The translations under genes were made by a program, and so were the position numbers. The notes under the pieces were generated by a model, which did no database searches, was not told the origin of the DNA, and saw only the letters and a list, made by a program, of their open reading frames with translations. DNA of 64,000 nucleotides from Actinomycetota bacterium. Its GTDB lineage: Bacteria; Actinomycetota; UBA4738; CADDZG01; WHSQ01. Location of the stretch: contig JAUJNU010000003.1 of assembly GCA_030448085.1 (NCBI GenBank), positions 37,143 through 101,142 on the forward strand. The letters run 5' to 3'. Shown piece after piece: positions 28,776 to 40,400 of the stretch (its first letter is position 1; each line of letters starts with the position of its first letter).

Positions 28776-30115
28776 CGACCTCCGCTCAGAGGATCCACGT
28801 CACCCCCGGGGACATCGTCGCCGGTGTCGGGGAGCTGGTCGACCACATCCTTGGCCGCGCAGTCTGCTTCGCTCGAGCAGTCTTCCGGCCCCGGTTCTTC
28901 GGGGTCGTCGGGGTCCTCCGGCTCATCCGGATCATCCGGGTCGTCCGGGTCGGTGGGGTCGGTCGGGTCGGTGGGATCCGTCGGATCGGTTGGGTCCGTC
29001 GGGTCTCCGGGGGTGGGGTCGGTGGTCACGGGATCGCCGCTGCCCGCCTCTCCGCCCGGTGCCGCGGTCGTCTCGGCGGACGCGAGGGAGAAGTCCGGCT
29101 GCGCGGCGGTCTCGCCCGAGGCGGCGATACCCGTTCCGACGATGAGTTCCTCCAACTGCGACAGCAGTACCGGCGGCTTCGACCTCATGATGGCCGCCAC
29201 CACCCCCCATCGGCCCCCCTGATCCACCAGACGGAAGGTCTCTTGGAAGGCCGACTTGAAGTTGGACCCCCCCGCGGTGCGAGCGACCGTGAAACCGATG
29301 ACAAGCTCGTGGGTCGGTCGCTTCACGTAGCGGCTCATGAAGCGGACCGGCCGCTCCGCCAGCGCGGAGAAATAATCCAGGCCGGGTCTATCGCCACCCA
29401 TCTGGCTCGACAGAGCAGCGCCCATCGCGCCGAGCTGCTCGTCGACCTCGATCACGCCACCAAGCCAGGCAGCCTCCCAGCCGGTTCCCGTCGGGTCCGG
29501 ATCCGGTCCCTCGTCCGTACCCAGCTCATAGGGAACGGCTCGGGCCGGGATCTGACCGGCGGCGACAGACGCCTGGAAGTACTGGGGCAGACGAAGGGGA
29601 CTCTGCCCCGGGGAGCTCAGCTCGACCTCTCCGCCGTAGCTCGCCACCCGGCCGGAGCCGGCGTGCTGGTCGAACCTGATCACCCCGTCCGAGGAAGAAG
29701 CTTTGACGTCTCCGAAAGAGACGGTGGTCGGCGAGGGAGCCTCGGCGAGGACACTGCCCGAGAGACCCTCCACGGACTTCGTCCCGTGGATCTCGATCTC
29801 GCTGTCGTACGTGAGCCAGACCTTTCGTGCCCCGCCGAGCCGGACGACGGCTCCGTCGGCCTTGAAGGTCGAGATGATGTCTCCGGGCTCTATGGAGCTG
29901 GTGTCATCCACCTCGAAGGTCTCGCCGTCGCGGCTTATCTCGACGGTGCCCCCTTGCGCCCTCACCTGCATCTGTCCCAGGGCGTCGTCGCCGTAGAAGG
30001 GCAGGTAGAGAAGCCCGCCGATGGCCGCGACGAGAGGAAGGAAAGCGATCCTGCGCATCGTCAGGGAGTGGACCAGCTGGCCCCCCCGAGCCATTCCTTT
30101 GGACCTCATGACCAC
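28772..30115 (-). CDS. FecR-domain secreted or anchored protein with Asp/Pro repeat tail
   Basis: A 447-residue extracytoplasmic protein. An N-terminal hydrophobic helix (MRRIAFLPLVAAIGGLLYLP) acts as signal or anchor; the true start may be ATG 30109 or 30058. A FecR-like beta-rich domain follows (VRAQGGTVEISRDGETFEV, GDIISTFKADGAVVRLGG, VLAEAPSPTTVSFGDV). A second domain (about 210-320) includes RPTHELVIGFTVARTAG. The tail from about 355 is low-complexity (PGDPTDPTDPTDP, later DDPDDPDEPEDPDD) with a Cys pair in EDCSSEADCAAKD. FecR domains elsewhere transmit envelope signals. The gene sits between a sensor kinase and a receiver, so a sensing or modulating role is plausible. Confidence 0.8.
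   Translation of the reverse strand: MVMRSKGMARGGQLVHSLTMRRIAFLPLVAAIGGLLYLPFYGDDALGQMQVRAQGGTVEISRDGETFEVDDTSSIEPGDIISTFKADGAVVRLGGARKVWLTYDSEIEIHGTKSVEGLSGSVLAEAPSPTTVSFGDVKASSSDGVIRFDQHAGSGRVASYGGEVELSSPGQSPLRLPQYFQASVAAGQIPARAVPYELGTDEGPDPDPTGTGWEAAWLGGVIEVDEQLGAMGAALSSQMGGDRPGLDYFSALAERPVRFMSRYVKRPTHELVIGFTVARTAGGSNFKSAFQETFRLVDQGGRWGVVAAIMRSKPPVLLSQLEELIVGTGIAASGETAAQPDFSLASAETTAAPGGEAGSGDPVTTDPTPGDPTDPTDPTDPTDPTDPTDPDDPDDPDEPEDPDDPEEPGPEDCSSEADCAAKDVVDQLPDTGDDVPGGDVDPLSGGR
28931..29010. repeat. 9-bp tandem repeat encoding the Asp-Pro-Thr tail
   Basis: Imperfect copies of GGGTCGGTC-like 9-mers encode Asp-Pro-Thr/Asp triplets near the C-terminus of the FecR-like protein. It is in-frame coding repeat, not CRISPR. 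Confidence 0.85.
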
Positions 30116-30156
30116 CTAGTTTGGCCGATTTCTCCACATAAAGGAATAGTCAATCC

Positions 30157-30174
30157 CTAGTCACAAATGACTAG
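30157..30174. repeat. Inverted repeat with TAGTCA motifs at the kinase/FecR boundary
   Basis: CTAGTCACAAATGACTAG is a 7-bp inverted repeat around CAAA. TAGTCA also occurs at 30148 and 30172. It spans the kinase stop codon and lies about 45 bases before the FecR gene; it could be an operator or a weak stem between the two genes. Confidence 0.35.
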
Positions 30175-32345
30175 TCATCAGCCCCTACGTTCTCCTTCAC
30201 CGCCGGGATAGCGATGATAAGCCGCGTGCCCTCGTCCGGCGAGCTATCGACGTCGATCGAGCCCTCGTGAACCTCGACGATCCGGCGCACGAATGCCAGC
30301 CCGAGCCCGAGGCCCCCAAAGCTCCTCGTCTCGGACCCGTCGAGCTGCTGGAAGTCCGAGAAGATCTTCGTCACGTCCTCGTCGGAGATCCCGATCCCTT
30401 CGTCCGAGATCTCGACCTCTACCACCGCGGTCGGCCCGCTGCCGTTGGTCCTGGCGGCCCGGCGCGCCTTCAACATGATCGTGCCGCCCCTCGGCGAGAA
30501 CTTCACCGCGTTGTCCACCACCTCTTCGAGCGAGCGACGCAGGAGCCGCCCGTCCCCGATCACCTGAGGCAGCCCCTCCTCGACGTCTGCCACGACGTCG
30601 TGCCCAGGGGCCCGGGCCTCCCAGTCCGAGGCCAGCTTCTCGAGGATCTGAGCCATGTCCACCGGCGTCGAACGGGGAGCCATCCGGCCCGCTTCCATCG
30701 CCGAGAAATCGACGAGGAGCTCCACGATGCGCTCCAAGCGGTTCGTGGACTCCAGGATCCCGGCGACGAACTGCTTCATCTTCTCGGGGGGGACGTTCTT
30801 TCTCTGCAGGACCTGGGCGTAGCCCTTGATCGGAGTCAGGGGGGTTCTCAGCTCGTGGGAGATGTTGGACAGGAACTCGGTCTTCATCCTTTCGACCTCG
30901 CGCTCCCGGGTTATGTCTCTCACCACGGCAACGGCCCCGGCAACCTCCTGTTGCTCGCCGCGCAGCACGGCGCTCGTGATCGCTACGGGGACCGGGTCCC
31001 CGTCCCCGTTCTTCAAGAAGATCCCCCCCACGGACCCGGGAGCCAGGCTGTAGAGCGGAAGGTCTACGGACTGACCCTGAGAATCGATCGCCTGCAGCAC
31101 GTCCTGCGCTCGCTTACCGAGAGCTTCTTTGGAAGAAACGCCCGTCAGGTCCTCCGCTTCCCGGTTGAAGGCGAGCACCCGGCTCCTCGAGTCGACGGCT
31201 ACCAGACCGTCCGCCATCGATTCGATGATCGTCTCGATCCTCGTCCGGAGGTTGTGCTCCTCTCGCGCCGCGGTCCTCAGGTCGTTCGTCATCTTGAAGA
31301 GGGAAGACGTCATCTCGTTGAAGGTCTCGCCCAACTGGCCGACCTCGTCACTGCTGGTGACCCGCGTCTGAGCCTGGAGATCACCCTCGCGAACGGCCCC
31401 CGCCGTGGCGGTCAGCAGCTGGATCGGCCGCGTGATCCGGCGGCCCGACAACCACGCCAGGACGAGGGCTATCGCGCCAACCACCATGGCCGACAGGAAG
31501 AGGATCGTGGTGACGACGTCCTCCCTGGTCGCGACCAGCCCCGTGGCCGGAGAAGACAGGATCAGCTCGGCCACCGGCTCGTTATCGAAGCTGGTAAGGG
31601 TGGCGCCGGCACTGAAATAGGAGAGCCCGCCGAGATGTTGCTGCTCGGCCAGGAGGCCTTCTCCCTCACCTATCTCCGTCCGGGGAAGCTCTCTCGCCTG
31701 CTCCAGCGGAAGGTTCGAGGCGACGACCCTGCGACCCGCCAGCAGCGACGCCCGGGCCGGCCGCACCGCGTCGGAGATGCCGTCGACCGTCACTCCATCG
31801 AGCCACCTCCCGATGGTCAGGACGCCCGTGCTGGCCCGGGAGCCGGGACGGGACACCTCCTGCGAGGCGACAAGCGCGAGGTGGTCGCCGATCCTCGTGG
31901 GGCTGGCGGAGGAGCCGCCGCCTACTATGACCTCCTGCACGACGTCAGAGCCGAGGATGAGAATCACGTCTTCCTCCGCCAACGGCTCGGGATCCGTCTC
32001 GCGGTGCCCGCGGCGGTCGGTGAGGAAGGGCCCCCGACCGATGTGACCCGGCAGGGACCCCTTCGGGTCCACGATTATGAAGTCGGGTCGGCCGAGGTTC
32101 AGCTCCTGGATCCCCGCCGCCCGGACCGCAGACGCACTCGCCCTCCTGTGTCATCCGTCTGCGCACGGAGTCGAGGGCGGCGATCGTCCTCGCATCCGCG
32201 AGCCAGGCCCTGGGTCTGGTCGATCTTGATGGTTTCGACCGCGTTCTTCACCTGCCCCTGCACTGATCCAACTCGTCCCTTCGCACGCTGTTGGAGATAA
32301 CGCCGATGAGCGCCGTCGAGAGCGCCAGGATCACCGCCACGAGGG
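30171..32345 (-). CDS. Sensor histidine kinase (extracytoplasmic domain, HAMP, PAS, HisKA, HATPase)
   Basis: The frame is open from about 32072 to 30171 (633 residues). A membrane helix encoded near 32300 (VAVILALSTALIGVISN, in shifted frame) leads into an extracytoplasmic domain of about 300 residues, then a second helix (TTILFLSAMVVGAIALVLAW) and HAMP (RRITRPIQLLTATAGAV). The PAS domain has VAVDSRSRVLAFNREAEDLT. The phospho-acceptor His is in LSNISHELRTPLTPIKGYA. ATPase boxes are EEVVDNAVKFSPRGG, SDEGIGISDED and GGLGLGLAFVRRI. All catalytic residues are present. Indels near 32100-32340 break the N-terminus. The upstream membrane region (next entry) is probably part of the same protein. Confidence 0.9.
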
Positions 32346-32965
32346 AGAACGCCGAAGGAGGCGACAGACGCGTCGATGCTGTACTTGGCCGCGCTCCAGA
32401 ACCACGCCGCCAGTGCGACGAAGCCCAGCAGCTTCAATCCGTGAGCGCTGTAGGAGAAGGCTCGGAGAGTTCCCGCTCCGAAGCGGGCGGTGGGGCCGCG
32501 GCCGTGAGGAACTCCGAAGAGCCGCAAGTAGCCTGAGGCCAACGACGGGCGACGCAGGTCCTTCGGCCCCCGCAGGGAGCCCGAGAAAAGCGGCGGCAAC
32601 GAAAGCTGCGGCTACCGCCAGGCTATCTGCAACGGCTCCTTCAGCTCGAAGGTCGACACGCCTGCAACGGCCCGAGAGCAGGCCTCAGGCCCCCGACGAG
32701 CCCCGATCAGGATGAGGCGAAACCAAGGCTCTTCGGCGATGAGCAAGAGGGTCTGCGCCTCGTCCTGGACGAAGGCTCCCCGTGAAGAACCTGCGCCCCG
32801 CCAGGCGGCCGGGCGGAGCCTACCGACATCCGGTTGGATGCTGCAGCAGGGACGAGGTCGGGACAGGTCAGGACGAGGACCGCTCCCCCGGCCATCACGA
32901 GGAAGCCCAGGGAACTCGATCGTGAAGTGGAGCGGCACCGTTATGAGGCTGTCGAACATCGCCAT
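32346..32965 (-). CDS. Multi-helix membrane domain, probable N-terminus of the sensor kinase, frameshifted
   Basis: Starting at ATG 32965, translation reads MAMFDSLITVPLHFTIEFPG, then continues in other frames as hydrophobic helices: GGAVLVLTCPDLVPAAA, LLIVRSLGFALILIG (reconstructed), SLAVAAAFVAAAFLGS and GLKLLGFVALAAWFWSAAKY. About six or seven membrane helices fit in roughly 205 residues. Joining frames leads straight into the kinase helix at 32300, so one protein of about 930 residues is the best reading; a separate membrane protein is the alternative. At least four indels are needed. ATG 32965 overlaps the stop of the PDZ protease gene (TGATG). Confidence 0.55.
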
Positions 32966-34011
32966 CAGTGTCGCATGCAGGGCACCGGCATGCCTGCTTG
33001 GTCCAGTCCCTCCAGGTGCGCGATGGCGTCGTCAAGGTCCCGACCGACACGACTACGATCTGCTCGGCGGCGCCTTCAGCCGCCTCGAAGTTGCCGGCCA
33101 GCGCGAGGAAGATCTCGGCTCCTTCGGCCTCCGCGCCCGCAACCTTCTGCTCGATGCCCCCGATGGAGCCGACCTCCCCGTCGCAGGCGATCGTGCCCGT
33201 CCCCGCGCGATCTTTCTTCCGTGCGTCGGGTCCTCAGGAGTCAGCTTGTCGTAGAGCGCCAGAGTGAGAACAAGCCTGCGGAAGGGGCCGGCTTTGCTCT
33301 CCTCGCCCGTGGCGAAGCGGACGGTGTCTATCTGTACGTCGAGCCCCGGGTCGAAGCTGGGTTCACGTCCGACATGCTCACGCCGATGATGGCCAGTGGG
33401 ATTGCTCGGATCCCCGTAGGTCTCTATAGAAAAGCTCTTCTTTCGGCCTTCCTGAGCACCGTCACCCTGACCTCGTCTCCCGAGTCGCGGCCGCCGATCA
33501 CGTTTCCGACAGCGCACGTCGACGTCGCCCGCTCCCCGTCCACCGCGAGGATCCGGTCCTTGGGCTGCAGGAAATCTGCGGCCGGGGACACTTCGACCGC
33601 AAGCGGACCTGCGCCGTCGCTCATCGGCTTGCTGAGCCCCAGCGCGGTCAGCGCCACCTCTTGAGCGTGTTGCTTCGAAAGTGCCATCTCGTCCAGCTGC
33701 TCGGTCGTCAGTTGCTCGAAGGACTTTCCTCCGGTGACAGCTTCCGCTTCACGATGAGCTTGTGGGGGTCGAGCGAATGCCTCACCAGTCGACGAACGTG
33801 ACGTTGATATCGACGCTGACAGTGGTGAGGAAGAGGCCGCCCTCGGAAGAATAGGTCTCCAACCCCCCGAGACCTCGATCAAGCGCGACGTCCTCGACCG
33901 GGCCGGGCAGGTAGGCATAGAAGAACGGGAGGGTGACATGAAGGAGGGCGACGGCGAGAGCAACGAGGATCGCCAGTGCTATCACCCAGCGCCAAACCGC
34001 TCGCCCTTCAC
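32965..34011 (-). CDS. PDZ/Lon-like (S16, YlbL-type) membrane protease, frameshifted
   Basis: Reconstructed protein of about 348 residues. An N-terminal membrane anchor (RWVIALAILVALAVALLH) is followed by YLPGPVEDV and LFLTTVSVDINVTFVDW. A helical part (EQLTTEQLDEMALSKQHAQ) precedes a PDZ domain (FLQPKDRILAVDGERAT). The C-terminal Lon-type domain has GPSAGLVLTLALYDKLTPED with the catalytic Ser (intact in one frame), KIAGTGTI and a final GIEQKVAGAEAEGAEIF-like stretch. This is the YlbL family, membrane-tethered Lon-like peptidases facing outside. Frames change near 34000, 33770, 33430, 33320, 33280, 33180 and 33040. GTG 34011 is the probable start; the stop is TGA at 32967. It is coupled to the kinase gene downstream. 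Confidence 0.8.
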
Positions 34012-34047
34012 CGAGCTCGACGCCGGAGACCGGGCAGATCCCACTGG

Positions 34048-35150
<1,103 letters not shown>

Positions 35151-35191
35151 GCAAGCCTGCTGAAGCGGGGCCAGGGTAGCAGCTTGGGCCT

Positions 35192-36242
35192 CTAAGACGG
35201 GTGGCCGGCTCGCCTACCCCGCGCCGCTCGCACCGCGAACACACCGCCGACAGCGCCGGCGCCGAGGGCCAACCGACGCCCGCGGACCTCTTGTTGACGG
35301 GTCTTTCCGAGCCTCAGGTTGTCTCGGGTCCTCGTGACGGTGGCCCCGAGGGCTTGGCCGCTCGAGTAACGGCAGGCGAAGCCCGCGGCACCAACTTGCC
35401 CGGGTCCAGCACCCAGGGGTGCATCACGTAATGGAGCAATCCCGGCGGGGGCTTCTCCCAGCCGGAGGGTCCACATCCTCTCCGCCGTTGCGAAGGCAAG
35501 CGGCTCCGGCAGGTCCACCTTGCGGCGCCCGGCTGCGGCGAGGATCTCCTCCTGGCTCAGATGGTCAGGGGGCGCAAGGTTGAAGATCCCCTCCACGTCG
35601 TTCAGCACCGCCCAGGCAACCTGCGTCGCCGACATCGTCCTCGTGCACGAACTGCATCCGAGGCGCATACCCCTGGACCCGCAGGGGATTGACGGGCAGC
35701 TCGAGCAGGTGAGACCAAGCGTTGTCCCGCGGCCCGAACACGATCGCCGGTCCGAAAGAGCACGAACTTGACCTGCGGGAACTCATCGCTGAACTCGCGG
35801 ACCACGTACTCGACCTCCAGCTTGTGGGCCGGGTAGGAGAAGTCGGGGATTCGCCCGCAGAGGAGACTCCTCGGTAAGTGGCTGGTCGTTGTCGGGATGG
35901 GCGCCGTAAACCGTCGCCGACGAGGTGTAGACGACCTTGCCCACGCCCGCCTCTCCGGCGCACCGAAAGACGTTTTGACTCCCATTGACGTTGATGTCCC
36001 GCATCTTGGCCTCACTGGATGGGATCCATCACGAATGCGAGATGCACCAGGACATCGATCCCCTGGAGCCTCGCGGCGAGAGCAAGCATCCCGTACGTCC
36101 ATCTCGTCGAAGACGAACTTCTGATGGCGCAGACGGGGAGGCTGCACGTCGAACCCCAGGACCCGGTCTACCTCGTCGAGCTTCACCAGTGAGGAGATGA
36201 GACGCTCGGCTACATATCGACGAGCCTGTGATCGCGACGCAT
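35192..36242 (-). CDS. NAD-dependent epimerase/dehydratase (extended SDR), frameshifted
   Basis: A protein of about 350 residues. Joined frames give MRVAITG at the start, YVAERLISSLVKLDEVDRVL, MRDINVNGSQNVFRCAGEAG and VGKVVYTSSATVYGAHPDND (SDR Ser/Tyr region), then FPQVKFVLFR, RMQFVHEDDVGDA and GIFNLAPPDHLSQEEILAAA. Frames change about seven times, always at points where the similarity continues. The substrate is likely a nucleotide sugar or similar, but no specific signature is seen. The C-terminal extension is basic (RGRRLALGAGAVGGVFAV). It faces away from the DUF2342 gene with 52 bases between. Confidence 0.8.
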
Positions 36243-36281
36243 GGGGGAAGTTACCCCGCCCGCCTTCAGCGCCCGCGGTCG

Positions 36282-36287
36282 TAAGGT
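36282..36287 (+). promoter_or_regulatory. Predicted -10 box, leaderless start of the DUF2342 gene
   Basis: TAAGGT ends 7 nt before GTG 36295. Confidence 0.4.
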
Positions 36288-36294
36288 GGGTGGC

Positions 36295-37438
36295 GTGACG
36301 CAAGACCCATTCGGAGACATCCCCTCTTCCGAGCTGCAGAGACTGCTCGCATCGGGGTAAGGGCCTCTGAACACCGACATCGCCACCCAGGTGGCGCTCG
36401 CCCCTGGCCACCGAGGGGAACCCGAGACCCCGGGTTGATCCCGCATCTGCCCGCTCCTTCGGCGAGACGGTTCACGCCGCGGAAATGGTCCTGTCGGGGT
36501 ACCGCGCCTCGCCGTCTCGGAGCTCCGCTCGGACCCGGGTGATCGGACGGGGCGAGTGGGTGACAGAACCCTGGGGGCGTGGCGATGGGTCTTCGAGCGC
36601 CTTTCTCCCGCTTCACGTCGCCGCACAAGGGTTCGGTGAAGAGGCTCGCCCGGCGTGCCGGGGGGCTCAGATGATCATCGGCCAGCTCGCTCCGCTCCTC
36701 CTCGGCTCCAGGTCGGGACCCTGCTCGGCCACCTCGGGCCGTATGAGGTGCTCACCCGCTACGACCTCCCGATCCCACGCGACGACAATGGCGAGCTCTT
36801 CCTCGTCGAGGCGAACGTGCAAGGTGGCCGCCGACTACGACTTCGACTCCGCCGGCTTCCGTAGCTGGCTTGCCCTTCGCGACAAGCAGGAGAGGCACCT
36901 GGTCCTCACGGCCCACCGGTGGGTCGAGCGCTACTTCCGCAGCCTCCTCGGAGACCTCGTTGATTCCATAGAGATCGACATGGCAGACCTGGAGCGCCGC
37001 CTGTCTGAGCTTCAGACCGGCGGCCCTGAGGCGTTTCAGGACGGGCTCGGAGGGGGTGACAGCTTCCCCATCTCAAGGACCGAGCGACATCGCGTGGCCG
37101 CCGATCGCCTCAAAGCCTTCATCACGATCTTCGAGGGATATGCAGCACACGCGGCTGCCAGGGTCGGGGCAGGCTTCATCGAGGACATCGGGCGCATCGA
37201 CGAGGGCATGGCCAGGCTTGCGGCATCCCCCAGCGAGGGCAGGAGTGCCCTCACCGGCATCCTCGGCCTCGACGCGACTCGCACGATGCATGCTGCGGGA
37301 GCGACCTTTTGCGCCGCGGTCGTGAAGATCCGGGGGGTAGCAGACCTGAACCTGCTGTGGTCGGCGCCGGACAACCTTCCAAGCGCAAGCGAGATCAAAG
37401 ACCCTTTCGCCTGGATGGAACGGATCTCCGGATCCTGA
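36295..37438 (+). CDS. Zinc-metalloprotease-like protein (DUF2342 family), frameshifted
   Basis: About 380 residues, GTG start giving VTQDPFGDIP. The recognised parts are VGTLLGHL, YDLPIPRDDNGELFLVEANV and, in the open 3' frame, VERYFRSLLGDLVDSIEID, RLKAFITIFEGYAAHAAARV and RIDEGMARLAASPSEG. In the family the zinc motif is HExxH within a W..LHELTHH segment; here the aligned region reads ALRDKQERHLVLTAHRWVER, with no HExxH. Either indels distort it or this is the inactive, coenzyme-F420-associated subtype. Frame breaks lie near 36360-36480, 36640-36720 and 36820. Role unknown. Confidence 0.7.
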
Positions 37439-37450
37439 GCCCGTTGGGCC

Positions 37451-40400
37451 TCAGAACTGGGGCTTCGGAGGGATCGGGACGGGGGCCCACCCCCTAAGGT
37501 TCAAAGACCCCTGCTCGGGCCACACCACTCTGTATCGCCCTTTGCAGGACGGCATCTCGAGCCGGAACCTAGACTCCCCGTCGAGCACGTCCCTCGCGGC
37601 GGTCCTCCATCGCTCATCGCGGCGTCTTCGCAGCACGACATCGGTCCCTTTGTGATCCGGCCGCACCCGTCCCGCCACGTAGGACGTGTGGCGCCCACAC
37701 CCGACCTCTTTCACCTTCACATGCGCTTTCACCAAGACGGTGGTCGCGTCAGAGGTGTCGCCCGTGCAGTTGGTGGGCTCGACCGTTGCCGAGTAATCGG
37801 CGTTGACCTTGGATCTGCGCACGAACCTCCACGTGTTGTCCGCAGCAACCTTCACGCTGCGCGCGTACTTGAAGGTGTTTCCGTCGTGCCTGCGCTTGCG
37901 GATCTTGACGCTGTAAGGGCCGGTGCATCCCGGCTCCGGGATGACCTCGCCTGAGAACCTCGTCGATTCCATGTAACTGGTCCTCGGCTTCGAAGCTCGG
38001 ATCGTCACCTGAAGAGCGCCGGCCCCTCCCCCTTGAACCGTGGGACACGCGGCCATCCGGGTGCTCGTCGGGGCCGGGTTGTCCGTTGTGATCGGGCCGT
38101 AGCAGGCACCGTTGATCTCGCCGAAGGTGTCCTTCACCCCCTTCTTGTTCACGAAGGCGACGTCACCTGGAGCCAGGTTTAGCGGGGCGCTCCACCGATC
38201 CTTCAGCCCGTCGGCTCCCGTCCCCTGAGACGGTTGCTTCACGGCGGGTATCAGCTCGACCGTCCCGTCCTCCCGGTAGACGGTGACCTCAGCGGACGCG
38301 CTGGTGCCCGTGTCGACCCAGGGACGGAACGTGCACGAGAAGCAGTAGAGCTCGGGCTCTTCCGGATCCACGGTGAAGCACCTGCCCACATCGACACAAC
38401 TGATGTAGGTACGTTCTAACCTGGGGAACAAGATGTCCCCCGTCTCGGGTTGGCCCTGCGGAAGCTTCAAGGGTGCCCAAGTGTCGGGGTAGTCGATCGG
38501 CCCAACCGATATCGACCTCACCCGATCGAGACACTCGGCCCCGTCTCTGACACACCTACGGAATGGGTACTTGGGGTAGAAATCCTTCGTCCTGACAGGC
38601 CCCACGGAGAAGTCCAGCTGCCCGGGCGAGTAGCTCATGTCCGGCACTGTGATCCCGTCCCACGGCGAGACCTGGAATGGATTCGACGTGAGGGCATACG
38701 GCGTCTCCACCCCCGCCCCTTCGTGATGTAGCCCGTTCACCCTGAAGCGGTAGGTGCCCGTCGGTGTCTGGTTTCCCCGACCCGTATCGATGTCCGAGTC
38801 GAAGGCCTCCCACGAGGCTGTCCAGCGCCACCGGTATAGACCGGCGCGCCACGCGGCCAGCTCCGTATCGTTCTTGGGGTAATCCACGGTCGCCACGACC
38901 TCACCGGTCATGTCGCCGGCGAGCGTCCAGGTCCCGTCGGGAAGACGGCGCTCCACACGAACCTGAGGATCGTCCTGGTAGTTCGACCCGCCGACCCATA
39001 CGAGATTCGTCACATCGAACCGCTCGATCGGCTGGGGGTGACTGACGATGTGGGGGACCCCGCCGTCGCGCGGCTTCTGCCTGTCGTAAGCAGCGGTGTA
39101 GGCCTTCCCGTCGTTCCCTATGACCTCAGCCCGTGCGAACTGGTGCGCGCCGTCCACCATGTACGCGGTGTCGAGAGCGTTGTAGGGGTAGTCGGGGCCT
39201 CCGTTCAGGTTGGCGGCCATCGTCACCAGACGGGTGGCAAGGAAATCCGACGAGTGAGCTCCCAGACCCGTCAGGGCCTTGCGGTAGTGATCTCCCCTCT
39301 GATACTCGCGATAGGAGGCGATGTAGCCCCAGTAGTCGTTGGCCATGCCGACCGGTAAGACGAGGTCGTACCCCTGCTGGGTCGGTTCGGCCGGGAAGGG
39401 CTCCCCTTCGTGCTCCGCGGGTGTGAAAGGTGTTTGTGTGAAATTGCCCTTGATGAGGTCCGGGTCGGCCGGGTCGGTCTCGGCTCGCAGCGGGCACTGA
39501 CCGTCGTTCACGAGCTGCGGCTCGCACGCCTCGAACCCGGCATCCCACCCCCTCGCATCGTTCCGCACCTGAGCGACCATCCGCTCCCACTCCCCGGCCG
39601 TGACGGGCTCTATGGGGGTGCCGTCTTCGTTCAGAGGCTGCCCGGAGTGGCCGTCGCGGCCCCCGGGGCACGACCATTTACCGGTCGCGGGATCGTGGCT
39701 GCAGATCGTTGACCAGTCGAACCCGACCCACTGGTTGTCCGGCGTCTTGTCCAGCCTGGTCTTGATGTTGCGGGACTGGTCCGACCACTGCTCGCAGGGG
39801 CAGACGGTGATGCCCACCCCGCCCAGGCGTACCGCTTGGAGGTGCACCTGGAACGTCTCCTGCAGTCCCCCGTACGAAGGCGCTCCATAGTTGTCGGGGA
39901 GCGGGATCCCAGCCTTCTTCAGCTCGTTGTACGTGAATCCAGGATTGAAAGGCGGAGGGATCTGCTCCACGACGTCCCTGAAGAACCCGTCGCTCTCGTC
40001 ATCGATCCTCTCGCAATCGGGCACCCCGGCGATCGGCACCCCGGGGTTCCCGTTGAAGGCCTCGTGCGTCCGGCAGTTGGAGACGGACGGGTAGGGGTGG
40101 GAGTACGGGGGGGCGAACTGCTTGTCGTTCACCCCCACCACGAAATCGGTCTCGAATGGCACCACTTTCTTGTCGTAGGAGGGAAGCCGCTCGGCCCGGT
40201 CGCTGCACTCGCCGGGCTCGGTCAGTTCGATCGAGCACCTCGCGATGTCACTCCAAGTCCTCACGATCGCGTCCGCCATGAAGCGCCCTCCCCGTTCGGC
40301 CTGCGCGTACTCCCGATGCCCGAACTCCCGGCGCTCGGAGCATGCGTGGGCCTTGCAGTCGGAATCGTCCTCCGCCGTCCCGGTGTTGTTCTGAACGAAC

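Noticed and set aside
28931..29010. CRISPR or regulatory tandem repeat
   Set aside because: The 9-bp units are in frame within the FecR-like gene and encode an Asp-Pro-Thr tail.
28572..29222. Ser-Gly-rich repeat protein on the plus strand
   Set aside because: It is the antisense reading of the Asp-Pro-Thr repeat.
30267..32300. 677-codon plus-strand open frame
   Set aside because: Antisense to the sensor kinase, whose catalytic boxes are intact. No recognisable motif in the shadow.
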